Shown: positions 36,112 to 48,984 of the stretch, piece by piece
Layout: each line of letters starts with the position of its first letter
How positions within the stretch are numbered: the first letter of the stretch is position 1
Assembly: GCF_009746585.1 (NCBI RefSeq)
Contig: NZ_WRPO01000006.1
Coordinates: forward strand, 1 to 64,000
DNA: 64,000 nucleotides
Direction: 5' to 3'
Origin: Novosphingobium aquimarinum
GTDB lineage: Bacteria > Pseudomonadota > Alphaproteobacteria > Sphingomonadales > Sphingomonadaceae
Notes under the pieces: model-generated
What the model saw: the letters and a program-made list of their open reading frames with translations, nothing else
The model's database searches: none
What the model was told of the DNA's origin: nothing
Position numbers and translations under genes: made by a program

Positions 36112-37446
36112 CTATCCCGCCGCGCGCAACCTGCTGACCGCCGCCTCGCGCCCGATCAGCGGCAGCAGTGCTTTCATGTCGGGCCCGTGATCCATCCCGG
36201 TCAGCGCCTGCCGCAACGGCAGGAACAGCGCCTTGCCCTTGCGCCCGGTCGCCTGCTTGAGCGCGCCGGTCAGCGCATGCCAAGGATCCTCGTCCCAGCC
36301 GATGGTTTCAGCCGTCTCGGCAGCGGCGGCGAGAAAGGCGCGCGTCTCGGTGTCGAACTCGGGCTGTTCGACGGGGCCCGTGACCACTTGCCACCAGTCC
36401 GCCGCCTCGCCGACATGCGCGAGATTGGGTCGCACCGCTTCCCACGCCGCTTCGTCCATACCCTCGGGCAGGCGATCCGCCACCGCGTCGAACGACAGCG
36501 CGTGGACCACGGCGGCATTGACTCGCTCCAACTCCGCTTCGTCGAACCGCGCCGGTGCGCGGCCAAAGCGCGACAGATCGAAGCTGGCGGCCAGCTCCTC
36601 GAGGCTAAGCGCGGGATCGACGGGATCGGACGTCCCGATCCGCGCCAGCAGCGCGACCAGCGCCTGCGGTTCGATCCCTGCTTCGCGGAAATGCGCGATC
36701 CCGAGTGAGCCCAGCCGCTTCGACAGCTTGCCCTCGGTCCCCACCAGCAGCGCCTCGTGCGCGAAGCGCGGCGCCTCGTGGCCCAGCGCCTCGAACATCT
36801 GCACTTGCGCCGCGGTGTTCGAGACGTGGTCCTCGCCGCGCAGCACGTCGGTCACGCCCATGGCGATATCGTCGATCACGCTGGGCAGCATGTAGAGCCA
36901 CGAGCCGTCGGCGCGGCGGATCACCGGATCGGAGAGCTGCGCCGGGTCGAAGTGCTGGGGCCCGCGAATGCCGTCGTCCCACTCGATCACCTGGGTGTTG
37001 TCGAGCAGGAAGCGCCAGTGCGGACGCTCGCCCGCGGCGATCTTGGCGTCGCGCTCTTCCTCGGTGAGCGCCAAGGCCGCGCGGTCGTAAATCGGCGGCA
37101 GCCCGCGTCCAAGCAGGACCTTGCGCCGAAGCTCGAGTTCCTGCGGCGTTTCCCAGCACGGATAGATCCGCCCGGCCTGTCCCAGACGAGTGAATTCCGC
37201 CTCGTAGAGCGCAAACCGCTCCGATTGCCGCTCCTCGGCTTCGGGCGCGATTCCCAGCCACGCGAGATCGTCGCGGATCGCCTCGACATAGTCCTCGCGG
37301 CTTCGCGCGACATCGGTATCGTCGATGCGCAGGACGAAGCGCCCTCCTGCCTGCTTGGCGAGCAGCCAGTTGTGCAAAGCGGTGCGGATGTTGCCGACAT
37401 GGAGATGCCCGGTAGGCGACGGCGCGAAGCGTGTGACGACGGTCAT
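36112..37446 (-). CDS. gltX: Glutamate-tRNA ligase
   Basis: A 444-residue class I aminoacyl-tRNA synthetase. The HIGH motif appears as PSPTGHLHVGN (about 9-19) and KMSKS as GKLSKRLG (about 243). The anticodon-binding helical domain follows. Alphaproteobacteria often carry two GluRS paralogues, one of which mischarges tRNA-Gln for the amidotransferase route; this sequence alone does not say which this is. Confidence 0.95.
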   Translation of the reverse strand: MTVVTRFAPSPTGHLHVGNIRTALHNWLLAKQAGGRFVLRIDDTDVARSREDYVEAIRDDLAWLGIAPEAEERQSERFALYEAEFTRLGQAGRIYPCWETPQELELRRKVLLGRGLPPIYDRAALALTEEERDAKIAAGERPHWRFLLDNTQVIEWDDGIRGPQHFDPAQLSDPVIRRADGSWLYMLPSVIDDIAMGVTDVLRGEDHVSNTAAQVQMFEALGHEAPRFAHEALLVGTEGKLSKRLGSLGIAHFREAGIEPQALVALLARIGTSDPVDPALSLEELAASFDLSRFGRAPARFDEAELERVNAAVVHALSFDAVADRLPEGMDEAAWEAVRPNLAHVGEAADWWQVVTGPVEQPEFDTETRAFLAAAAETAETIGWDEDPWHALTGALKQATGRKGKALFLPLRQALTGMDHGPDMKALLPLIGREAAVSRLRAAG

Positions 37447-37491
37447 CCCGCCGCGTTAGGGCGCGCCTCGCCCGAGGTCAAAAGCGCGTTG

Positions 37492-39147
37492 CTAACTGCT
37501 CCGGAAAACGTGCGTGATCGGGTAGCGGCGATCGCGGCCGAAGTTGCGTGCGGTGAGCTTGACGCCGGGTGCGGACTGGCGGCGCTTGTATTCGGCGCCG
37601 TGAAGCAGGCGCTCGATGTGTTCGACCGTCTCGCGCTCGAAGCCGTCGGCAACCAGTTGCGCCACGCTCTTGTCGTGCTCGATGAGACCGAGCAGGATCG
37701 GATCGAGCACGTCGTAAGGCGGCAGACTGTCATCGTCGCGTTGGTCGGCGCGAAGTTCGGCGCTGGGCGGGCGCAGCAGGATCCGTTCGGGGATCACTGC
37801 GCCTTCGGGGCCGAGGCCGATGCGCGGGCGATGGCGGTTGCGCCATTTCGCGCAGGCGAACACCGTCTGCTTGTAGACGTCCTTGAGGGGATTGTAGCCG
37901 CCCGCCATGTCGCCGTAGATCGTGGCATAGCCGACGCTCAGCTCGCTCTTGTTGCCGGTCGAGAGCAGCATCGGCCCGAACTTGTTGGACAGCGCCATCA
38001 GCGTCACGCCGCGAATGCGGGACTGCAGGTTCTCCTCGGCCAGGTCGGGCGCGCGATCGGCGAAGCTGTCTTCCAGCATCGCATCGAAGGCACCCACAGC
38101 GGACGAGATCGGGATCACCGAGTGCCGGCAGCCCAGCGCGGCGGCGCAGGCCGCGGCGTCGTCTAGGCTTTCGCGCGCCGTGAAGCGCGACGGCAGCATC
38201 ACCGTCCAGACACGATCGGCGCCCAGCGCATCGACTGCGATCGCGGCGCACAGCGCCGAATCGATCCCGCCCGAAAGCCCCAGGACGACGCCGGGAAAGC
38301 CGTTGCGCTCCACATAGTCGCGCAGCGCCAGGACCATGGCGCAATAGATGTCCTCCGGGTGAGTCGCGAGATCGTGAAGCGCGCCGCGATCGCAGCGCCA
38401 GCCCTGGGCGGTCTTGGTCCAGCTCGTCTCGTGGAGCTCCTCTTCCCAGTCCCGGAGCTGCACGGCGAGGCCGCCATCGCCGTTGATCACGAAGCTGGCG
38501 CCATCGAACACCAGTTCGTCCTGCCCGCCGACGCGGTTGAGGTAGATTAGCGGCAACCCGGTATCGACCGCGCGGCGCTTGGCGACGCCTTCGATGCGCA
38601 GTGCTTCCTTGTTGATCTCGTAAGGACTGCCGTTGATGCAGATGAACATCTCGGCACCGAAATCGGCGAGGTGGCGGCACACTTCGGGCCGCCAGATATC
38701 CTCGCAGATCGGCACGCCGATCATCGTTCCGCGCACCACCACCGGCTCGGGCAGCGGGCCGGGCTGGAACAGGCGGACTTCGTCGAACGTGCCGTAATTG
38801 GGCAGCTCGTGCTTGAGCCGGACGGCGGCGACCTTGCCGCCGTCGAGCAGTGCGACGCCGTTATGGAGCGCGCCGTCGAGCACGAAGGCGGAGCCGACCA
38901 GCATTGCCGGGCCACCGTCCGCCGTAGCTTGGGCCAGCGCCTGCAGCTCCGCTGCGGCCCGCTCGATCAGCGAGGGCTTAAGCACCAGGTCTTCGGGCGG
39001 ATAGCCGATGAGGTGGAGTTCGGGGAACACCACCAGATCGGACGACTTCGACTTTTCGCGCGCGGCGAGCACGCCGGCCGCATTGCCCCCGACATCCCCG
39101 ACCGACTGATTGAGCTGCGCCAGGGTGATCTTCAGGGTATCGGGCAT
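37492..39147 (-). CDS. nadE: Glutamine-dependent NAD+ synthase
   Basis: A 551-residue enzyme making NAD from deamido-NAD. The N-terminal nitrilase-type glutaminase has its Glu in FPELHLIGYPPED, Lys in KHELPNYGTFDE and Cys in VPICEDIW. The C-terminal synthetase domain has the P-loop GLSGGIDSAL and STGNKSELSVGYATIYGDMAGG. The Met at 39147 begins the conserved domain; the in-frame sequence upstream does not look like protein. The 3' end is 45 bases from gltX on the same strand. Confidence 0.96.
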   Translation of the reverse strand: MPDTLKITLAQLNQSVGDVGGNAAGVLAAREKSKSSDLVVFPELHLIGYPPEDLVLKPSLIERAAAELQALAQATADGGPAMLVGSAFVLDGALHNGVALLDGGKVAAVRLKHELPNYGTFDEVRLFQPGPLPEPVVVRGTMIGVPICEDIWRPEVCRHLADFGAEMFICINGSPYEINKEALRIEGVAKRRAVDTGLPLIYLNRVGGQDELVFDGASFVINGDGGLAVQLRDWEEELHETSWTKTAQGWRCDRGALHDLATHPEDIYCAMVLALRDYVERNGFPGVVLGLSGGIDSALCAAIAVDALGADRVWTVMLPSRFTARESLDDAAACAAALGCRHSVIPISSAVGAFDAMLEDSFADRAPDLAEENLQSRIRGVTLMALSNKFGPMLLSTGNKSELSVGYATIYGDMAGGYNPLKDVYKQTVFACAKWRNRHRPRIGLGPEGAVIPERILLRPPSAELRADQRDDDSLPPYDVLDPILLGLIEHDKSVAQLVADGFERETVEHIERLLHGAEYKRRQSAPGVKLTARNFGRDRRYPITHVFRSS

Positions 39148-39383
39148 GGCCGGGTGATGCCCATTGGCTTTTGCGGTTGCAATCGATTTTACTGCGCCTG
39201 CGAAACTTGCTTCGACCCGGTTCGATCCCTTGCCCCGAGCGGCAAACGGACAAAACAAAACCCCCCGGGATCAGCGGGAGGCGTGGGGCCTGTCGGTCTT
39301 TCCCGCCGAGGTGGCGAAGCGGGATCAGCAGGACTGTTGGGAGGGGGTTCTGCCCGGAGGCAGCACCCCGCTCCCGAACAAGA

Positions 39384-39587
39384 TCACATCGCGGCTTCGG
39401 TAGCCATTTCCGATGCCATCGGGTCCATCATGCCCTCAGTCGCCATCGGATCGGCGGCCATGGTCTCTTCTGCCATCGTTTCGACGCTGTCGGTGGCAGC
39501 GACGTCCGTGGCGGTATCCGAGCTACCGCAGGCGGCGAGAGCCATAGCGGCGGCCGACGCGAAAGCGGCGTAAGCAATCTTCTTCAT
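39384..39587 (-). CDS. Small Met/Ala-rich lipoprotein
   Basis: A 67-residue protein with a lipoprotein signal ending in ALAACGSS. The short mature part is rich in repeated Ala-Thr-Met-Glu units (TMAEETMAADPMATEGMMDPMASEM). AGGGGA precedes the ATG. It probably sits on the inner or outer membrane. Met-rich repeats may bind copper, but this is only a suggestion. On the minus strand the gene is followed by a GC-rich stretch and a T-rich run (GGGGGGTTTTGTTTTG, complement of 39254-39269) that could terminate it. Confidence 0.8.
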   Translation of the reverse strand: MKKIAYAAFASAAAMALAACGSSDTATDVAATDSVETMAEETMAADPMATEGMMDPMASEMATEAAM

Positions 39588-39749
39588 GCGAATCCCCTTG
39601 CATTGTTTGGCGCAGGCGCCAACGCTTGCAGGCAAGCCTGCAGGCCCGTCTTTAGACGAGAGCATGGTGCAACGCAAACAGGAATGAGAGGCCTGACCAG
39701 TGGTGCAAAACCGCCGGATTCTGCCACTTTTTCGATGCCCCTTGCGGTG

Positions 39750-39769
39750 ATATAAAGATATCTTTATAT
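39750..39769. promoter_or_regulatory. Perfect 20-bp operator palindrome of the methionine operon
   Basis: ATATAAAGATATCTTTATAT is a perfect palindrome ending 8 bases before the ATG of the ArsR-methyltransferase gene. Its position at the promoter and its AT-rich sequence fit an ArsR-type operator of the SahR class, which controls methionine and S-adenosylhomocysteine genes in proteobacteria. No ribosome-binding site is seen between the palindrome and the ATG. Confidence 0.8.
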
Positions 39770-39777
39770 GCCGCGCC

Positions 39778-40776
39778 ATGCGGATTGAACCTCTCCTGCG
39801 GGCGCTTGCCGACCCGACGCGGCTGCGCATCATGCGCTTGCTCGCGCATATGGAGCTGGCGGTCGGCGAACTCGCGCAAGTCCTCAGCCAGAGCCAGCCG
39901 CGCGTCTCGCGCCACGTGAAGATCCTGTGCGACGCCGGTCTGGCGGAGCGCCGCAAGGAAGGCAGCTGGGTGTTTCTGCGCAGCGTGGCGGGCGAACGCA
40001 GCGGTCCGCCGCTGGGCCGCGCCACGGCATCTCTGTTGGCCACCGCCGAGGCGGCCGATCCCGTCTTCGCCGAGGGCTGCGAGGAGGATCGCCGCCATCT
40101 CGCGTCGATCCGCTCGGCGCGCGCGGCCAGCGCCGCCACCTATTTTGCGCGGCATGCCGAAGAATGGGACACGCTGCGCTCGCTGCATACGCCCGACGCC
40201 CCCGTGGAAGACGCGCTGGCGAAGCGCCTGGGCGACGCCTCTTTGGGCGATGTGCTCGATATCGGCACCGGGACCGGGCGGATCGCCGAACTGCTCGCGC
40301 CGCGCGCCGAGCGGGTCACCGCGCTCGACAAGAGCCCCGACATGCTGCGCATCGCCCGCGCGCGCCTTCAGGACCTGCCCGCAGGCAAGGTCGATCTGGT
40401 GCAAGGCGATTTCACCGCGCTGCCTTTCGAAAACGAACAGTTCGACACGGTGCTGTTCCACCAGGTGCTGCATTATGCGCAGGAGCCCGAAACGGTGCTG
40501 GCCGAAGCCGCGCGGGTCGCACGCAACGGCGCGCGCATCGCCGTGGTCGATTTCGCCGCGCACAATCGCGAAGAGCTGCGCGAACGCCACGCCCACGCGC
40601 GTCTCGGCTTTTCGGACGAGCAGATGCTGACGCTGCTGAACGACAGCGGCTTCGTTCCCGATACGCCGCTCGCGCTCAGCGGCAATCCGCTCACCATCAA
40701 GATCTGGACAGCGCGCAAGCCCGGCACCGCGCCATCCGCAACGTCCAAAGCCAGGCAGGAAGTCCACTCGTCATGA
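39778..40776 (+). CDS. ArsR-family regulator fused to a SAM-dependent methyltransferase domain (SahR-like)
   Basis: A 332-residue fusion. Residues 1-90 form an ArsR winged helix (LRALADPTRLRIMRLLAH, QSQPRVSRHVKIL). Residues 130-300 form a class I methyltransferase domain (VLDIGTGTGRIAELL, VQGDFTALPFENEQFDTVLFHQVLHYA). Such fusions are known or predicted sensors of S-adenosylhomocysteine or SAM that repress methionine genes. The methyltransferase part may serve as ligand-binding domain. It has an operator just upstream and overlaps metF by ATGA, so it is the autoregulated first gene of the operon. The lack of a ribosome-binding site suggests a leaderless or very short-leader mRNA. Confidence 0.9.
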   Translation: MRIEPLLRALADPTRLRIMRLLAHMELAVGELAQVLSQSQPRVSRHVKILCDAGLAERRKEGSWVFLRSVAGERSGPPLGRATASLLATAEAADPVFAEGCEEDRRHLASIRSARAASAATYFARHAEEWDTLRSLHTPDAPVEDALAKRLGDASLGDVLDIGTGTGRIAELLAPRAERVTALDKSPDMLRIARARLQDLPAGKVDLVQGDFTALPFENEQFDTVLFHQVLHYAQEPETVLAEAARVARNGARIAVVDFAAHNREELRERHAHARLGFSDEQMLTLLNDSGFVPDTPLALSGNPLTIKIWTARKPGTAPSATSKARQEVHSS

Positions 40777-41726
40777 CCGTCCTTCTCGATGCCGCGCGCG
40801 AGCGCCAGCTGGCACAGGCCTCCCCGCTGTTCGCGGAAGTGCCCGGCGACATCGGTGTCTCCTTCGAATTCTTCCCGCCCAAGTCGGACAAGATGCACGC
40901 CCAGCTGTGGGACGCGATCGAGACTCTGGCGCCGCTCGGCCCGCGCTTCGTCTCGGTGACATACGGCGCGGGCGGCTCGACGCGCGAGCGCACGCACGAG
41001 ACCGTCGCCCGGATCGCGCGCGAGACGACGATGCCCGCCGCGGCGCACCTCACCTGTGTCGAAGCGACCAAAGGTGAGATCGACGACGTCGCCAACGCCT
41101 ATTGGGACGCAGGCGTGCGCCACATCGTCGCGCTGCGCGGCGATCCGCCCGAAAAGGGCAAGCCTTACGCCACGCATCCCGGTGGCTACGAGAACGCCGC
41201 CGATCTCGTGGCTGGCCTGCGCAAGCTGCACCCGTTCGAGATTTCGGTCGCCGCTTATCCCGAATGCCACCCGGATTCGGTGGACCAGACGGCGGACATC
41301 GACAACCTGAAGCGCAAGATGGATGCAGGCGCCAACCGCGCAATCACCCAGTTCTTCTTCGAGCCCGACACTTTTTTCCGCTTCCGCGATGATGCCGCCG
41401 CCGCCGGGATCGATGCCGAAATCGTGCCCGGAATCATGCCGGTGATGAGCTTTGCCGCGGTCTCGCGCATGTCCGCGATGTGCGGCACCGACGTGCCGAG
41501 CTGGATGGCGACGCTGTTCGACGGGCTCGACGATCGCCCCGAAGCGCGCCAGCTCGTCTCCGCGACGATCGCGGCCGAACTGTGCCGCCGCCTCTACGCC
41601 GGCGGCGTGCGCGACTTTCACTTCTACACGCTAAACCGCGCCGAGCTGGCTTACGCCATTTGCCACTTGCTCGGCGTCCGTCCCCAGATTTCGGCCGAAG
41701 TTTCGGCCAAGGAGAATGCGGCATGA
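40773..41726 (+). CDS. metF: 5,10-methylenetetrahydrofolate reductase
   Basis: A 317-residue flavoenzyme producing 5-methyltetrahydrofolate for methionine synthesis. It shows the family start VSFEFFPPKSDKM with the catalytic Glu, VTYGAGGSTRERT, AHLTC, ALRGDPP and the C-terminal FHFYTLNRAELA. ATGA overlaps at both ends couple its translation to the regulator upstream and to metH part 1 downstream. Confidence 0.96.
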   Translation: MTVLLDAARERQLAQASPLFAEVPGDIGVSFEFFPPKSDKMHAQLWDAIETLAPLGPRFVSVTYGAGGSTRERTHETVARIARETTMPAAAHLTCVEATKGEIDDVANAYWDAGVRHIVALRGDPPEKGKPYATHPGGYENAADLVAGLRKLHPFEISVAAYPECHPDSVDQTADIDNLKRKMDAGANRAITQFFFEPDTFFRFRDDAAAAGIDAEIVPGIMPVMSFAAVSRMSAMCGTDVPSWMATLFDGLDDRPEARQLVSATIAAELCRRLYAGGVRDFHFYTLNRAELAYAICHLLGVRPQISAEVSAKENAA

Positions 41727-42769
41727 GCGCGCGCGAAACATTCAATACCGAGGCCGCCAAGCGCATCCTCATCACCGACGGCGCCTTCGGGACCGAGATC
41801 CAGAACTGGAAGCTGTCCGAAGAAGACTATGCGGGGTCGCTCGGCCTCACCAAGGACCAGAAGGGCAACAACGACATTCTCGCCTTGACCAGGCCCGAAG
41901 TGCCCGAATCGATCCACCGCGCCTATTTCGAAGCGGGCGCGGACATCGCCGAGACCAACACCTTTTCTGCCAATCGCATCAGCCAGGCGGACTATGCCGC
42001 CGAGGACCGGGTCAACGACCTGAACATCGCCTCGGCCGGGCTCGCGCGCCGGATAGCCGACGAATATGCCGACAAGGACGGGCGTCCGCGCTTCGTTGCC
42101 GGCGCCATCGGCCCGACCAACAAGACGCTCTCGCTGTCGCCTGACGTCAATGATCCGGGCTTTCGCGAGATCGACTGGGACGAACTAGTCGATGTCTATC
42201 ACGAACAGGCCGCCGCGCTGGTCGAAGGCGGCGCGGACTTCATCCTGATAGAGACGGTCTTCGATACGCTCAACGCCAAGGCCGGGATCATGGCGGCCAA
42301 GAAGCTCGAAACCGAACTGGGCCGTGACGTGCCGGTGATGCTGTCGATGACGCTCACCGACTTGTCGGGCCGCAATCTTTCGGGTCACACCGTCGAGGCG
42401 TTCTGGCACGCGGTGCGGCACGCGAAGCCGGTGACGATCGGGCTGAACTGCTCGTTCGGCGCTACCCAGTTGCGGCCGCACGTGAAATCGCTGGCGGCGA
42501 TCGCCGACACCCTGATCATGGTCTACCCGAACGCGGGCCTGCCCAACGAACTGGGCGCTTACGACGAACAGCCCGATACGACCGCGGGCTTCGTCAAGGA
42601 ATGGGCCGAGGCGGGGCAAGTCAACGTGCTCGGCGGCTGCTGCGGTTCGACGCCCGCGCACATCGCGGCGATGGCCAAGGCGGTCCAGGGCGTGACCCCG
42701 CGCAAGGTGCCCACACTCGATCACGCCACGCGGCTTGCCGGGCTCGAGCCTTTCATCATGGCGGCCTGA
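41723..42769 (+). CDS. metH: Methionine synthase, homocysteine-binding module (split MetH, part 1)
   Basis: A 348-residue homocysteine S-methyltransferase domain, equivalent to the first third of the large cobalamin-dependent MetH. Zinc ligands are visible as the Cys of GLNCSFGA and the paired Cys in GGCCGSTPAH. LITDGAFGTEIQ is the barrel start. It ends cleanly with MAA and a stop, and the rest of MetH is a separate gene 116 bases downstream with its own start. AAGGAG precedes the ATG, which overlaps the metF stop. Confidence 0.94.
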   Translation: MSARETFNTEAAKRILITDGAFGTEIQNWKLSEEDYAGSLGLTKDQKGNNDILALTRPEVPESIHRAYFEAGADIAETNTFSANRISQADYAAEDRVNDLNIASAGLARRIADEYADKDGRPRFVAGAIGPTNKTLSLSPDVNDPGFREIDWDELVDVYHEQAAALVEGGADFILIETVFDTLNAKAGIMAAKKLETELGRDVPVMLSMTLTDLSGRNLSGHTVEAFWHAVRHAKPVTIGLNCSFGATQLRPHVKSLAAIADTLIMVYPNAGLPNELGAYDEQPDTTAGFVKEWAEAGQVNVLGGCCGSTPAHIAAMAKAVQGVTPRKVPTLDHATRLAGLEPFIMAA

Positions 42770-42778
42770 ACCAAGATT

Positions 42779-42879
42779 CTCCCCTCCCGCCTGCGGGAGG
42801 GGTTGGGGGTGGGCGTTAAGGCCGCACCCCATACGAACAAAACCCACCCCCGGCCCCTCCCGCAAGCGGGAGGGGGGAG
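42779..42879. repeat. Inverted repeat, family C, between the two metH genes
   Basis: Outer arms TCCCCTCCCGCCTGCGGGAG and CTCCCGCAAGCGGGAGGGGG, each a small hairpin, with inner complementary GGGGGTGGG and CCCACCCCC arms, enclose a short AT-richer centre. The right arm abuts and partly supplies the GGAG ribosome-binding site of metH part 2. A related single hairpin is at 61.6 kb. Confidence 0.88.
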
Positions 42880-42885
42880 TAGACC

Positions 42886-45501
<2,616 letters not shown>

Positions 45502-45508
45502 TCGGCCG

Positions 45509-46087
45509 ATGTCGGACGGCCGCACGCGCATTCTGAAGACCGAAGTGGTCTTCGACGGCTGGTACCGCTTCCTGCGGATGGATGTGGAACTGCCCGATGG
45601 CGCGCGCGTGGAACGCGAACTGCTGGCGAACGGCTCGGCCGTCGCGGTCTTGCCCTTCGACCGCGAGCGGCGCGTGGTCATGTTGATCCGCCAGCCGCGC
45701 CCCGGTGCGTTCTATAGCGGCGAGCCTTCGCCGCTCGAGGCGATCGCGGGCAGCCTCGACGGAATGGAACCGGCGCTGCGCATCGTCGAAGAAGCGATGG
45801 AGGAAGGCGGGCTGCGGCTCGGCGCGCTGGAGCCGGTCAGCAACATCTGGTCGATGATCCCGGCCGCGACAGAGCGGGTGCAGCTCTATCTGAGCGAATA
45901 CACCGTGGCCGACCGCATCGGTCCGGGCGGAGGTGCCGAAGGCGAATTCGAGAACATCGAAGTGATCGAGATCGGTCTCGACGCCTTGCGTGACTTGGTT
46001 CGGTGCGGCGAACTCACCGATTCCAAGACGCTGATCCTGGCTCAGGCGCTACTCCTGCGGCACCCGGAGCTGTGGGTTGGGCGCTGA
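45509..46087 (+). CDS. Nudix hydrolase (ADP-ribose pyrophosphatase-like)
   Basis: A 192-residue Nudix enzyme. The sequence around the box reads AIAGSLDGMEPALRIVEEAMEEGGL. Compared with the consensus G-x5-E-x7-R-E-U-x-E-E-x-G-U, the Arg position holds Glu (E-E-A-M-E-E-G-G-L), while the catalytic E-E pair and Gly are kept. The context LIRQPRPGAFY and ALEPVSNIWSMIPAATERVQLYL resembles nucleotide-sugar or ADP-ribose hydrolases. It begins 7 bases after metH part 2 and may be in the same transcript. Confidence 0.85.
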   Translation: MSDGRTRILKTEVVFDGWYRFLRMDVELPDGARVERELLANGSAVAVLPFDRERRVVMLIRQPRPGAFYSGEPSPLEAIAGSLDGMEPALRIVEEAMEEGGLRLGALEPVSNIWSMIPAATERVQLYLSEYTVADRIGPGGGAEGEFENIEVIEIGLDALRDLVRCGELTDSKTLILAQALLLRHPELWVGR

Positions 46088-46117
46088 GGCCAAGTCTCAG
46101 AGCGAACTTCTGTGATC

Positions 46118-46209
46118 GTCATGCTGAACTTGTTTCAGCATCCATCTCGCCCCCCACTCAGGTCCCGACGAGGGGCACCTTGGATGCTGAAACAAGTTCA
46201 GCATGACGG
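46118..46209. repeat. Palindromic intergenic repeat, family A copy 2
   Basis: GTCATGCTGAACTTGTTTCA with following bases at the left and TGCTGAAACAAGTTCAGCAT at the right are perfectly complementary over about 26 bases, with a centre of about 40 bases. This is the most regular copy of family A. Confidence 0.9.
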
Positions 46210-46252
46210 GAGTGAGACCGGTATTGGCTACGTTCGGAAACTTCGATCCCCG

Positions 46253-46402
46253 TCAAAGCCCAAGCAAACGAGCGAACAGGCCCTTGGGCTGATCCATCGG
46301 TTGGATCGGGCCATAGGTCAGGTAGCGCTGGTGCGCGTCGCGGTGCGAGCGCGGCAGAATCGATTCATGCGGTCGACTGGTACGATAGACGAAGGGGGAC
46401 AT
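46253..46402 (-). CDS. Small hypothetical protein (49 residues)
   Basis: A 49-residue basic protein beginning MSPFVYRTSRPHESILPRSH and ending in DQPKGLFARLLGL. A strong AAGGAG lies 8 bases upstream of the ATG. No family is recognised. It is a lone gene between the Nudix gene and recQ. Confidence 0.65.
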   Translation of the reverse strand: MSPFVYRTSRPHESILPRSHRDAHQRYLTYGPIQPMDQPKGLFARLLGL

Positions 46403-46528
46403 TTTCGTGTCTCCTTTTGAAGTGTGTCCAATGACAATGCCCAGATGGTGCAAAAGTGCCCGGCCCGAAGCGTTTTTCACCCTTTCCGACGCAATTTGTT
46501 ACGCGACGGGTAACCATCCGAGCCGGTT

Positions 46529-46693
46529 TCAACCTCGTCCGGGGCGGCGGGCATAGAGCTTGAGCAACGTCGGCGAGTCTCGGCGGCGGAGCGGCGGCGG
46601 ATTGGAGCCGGTAAGGTCGCGCCGCGCGCTCGGTGCTCCGGCCAAGGCGGGTTTGGCGACGACTCCGAAAAGCATTCCAGCAAGGGGTTCCAT
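46529..46693 (-). CDS. Possible small hypothetical protein (54 residues)
   Basis: A 54-residue, proline/arginine-rich reading frame starting MEPLAGMLFGVVAKPALAGA with CGGAG about 10 bases upstream. There is no recognised family and codon bias is weaker than in typical genes here. It may be spurious. The rest of 46403-46919 shows no further convincing gene. Confidence 0.3.
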   Translation of the reverse strand: MEPLAGMLFGVVAKPALAGAPSARRDLTGSNPPPLRRRDSPTLLKLYARRPGRG

Positions 46694-46919
46694 GGTCGTG
46701 ACTCCGGTTTGGCTTCTGTTGCGTGGCAGCCGGGATTTCAGGCCCGTCCGATGCCCCTCTTCTGTCCTCATTGCGCGAATGGCGCTGTGAGGCAGGGCAC
46801 CGACGCCATGTGATTTAAGACACAGACCGCCGCACGAGCGGCGTTCGAGGCCCGAAAGGCTTGGAAATCTTGGACCGCACCGCTTGGCAGCACGGTCCCC
46901 GATCTGTCATGGCTGGACG

Positions 46920-48755
<1,836 letters not shown>

Positions 48756-48789
48756 TGGACCGATTGGCGCTGGGCCGCCTCTAGACCCT

Positions 48790-48923
48790 CGTCATTCCGG
48801 CGATAGCGGGAATCTAGCAGGACTGCGCGCCCTTCTCAGAATCCCCGAGCATTGCGCGCGGCATGAATGCAAGCGCGTCGTCGTGACGTCGGAACTGGAT
48901 TCCCGCATGCGCGGGAATGACGA
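48790..48923. repeat. Palindromic intergenic repeat, family B copy 2
   Basis: GTCATTCCGGCGATAGCGGG at the left and GATTCCCGCATGCGCGGGAA at the right form inverted arms about 70 bases apart, homologous to the copy at 35.9 kb. It separates recQ from the convergent L,D-transpeptidase gene. Confidence 0.85.
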
Positions 48924-48984
48924 AGCAAAGGGGGGCGCGTCTGGAAACAGCTCCCCCTTCCGCGATGATCGCCGGTCGTGTCCC

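Noticed and set aside
46560-46790. Plus-strand small ORF opposite the possible 54-residue gene
   Set aside because: No ribosome-binding site and no protein-like pattern.
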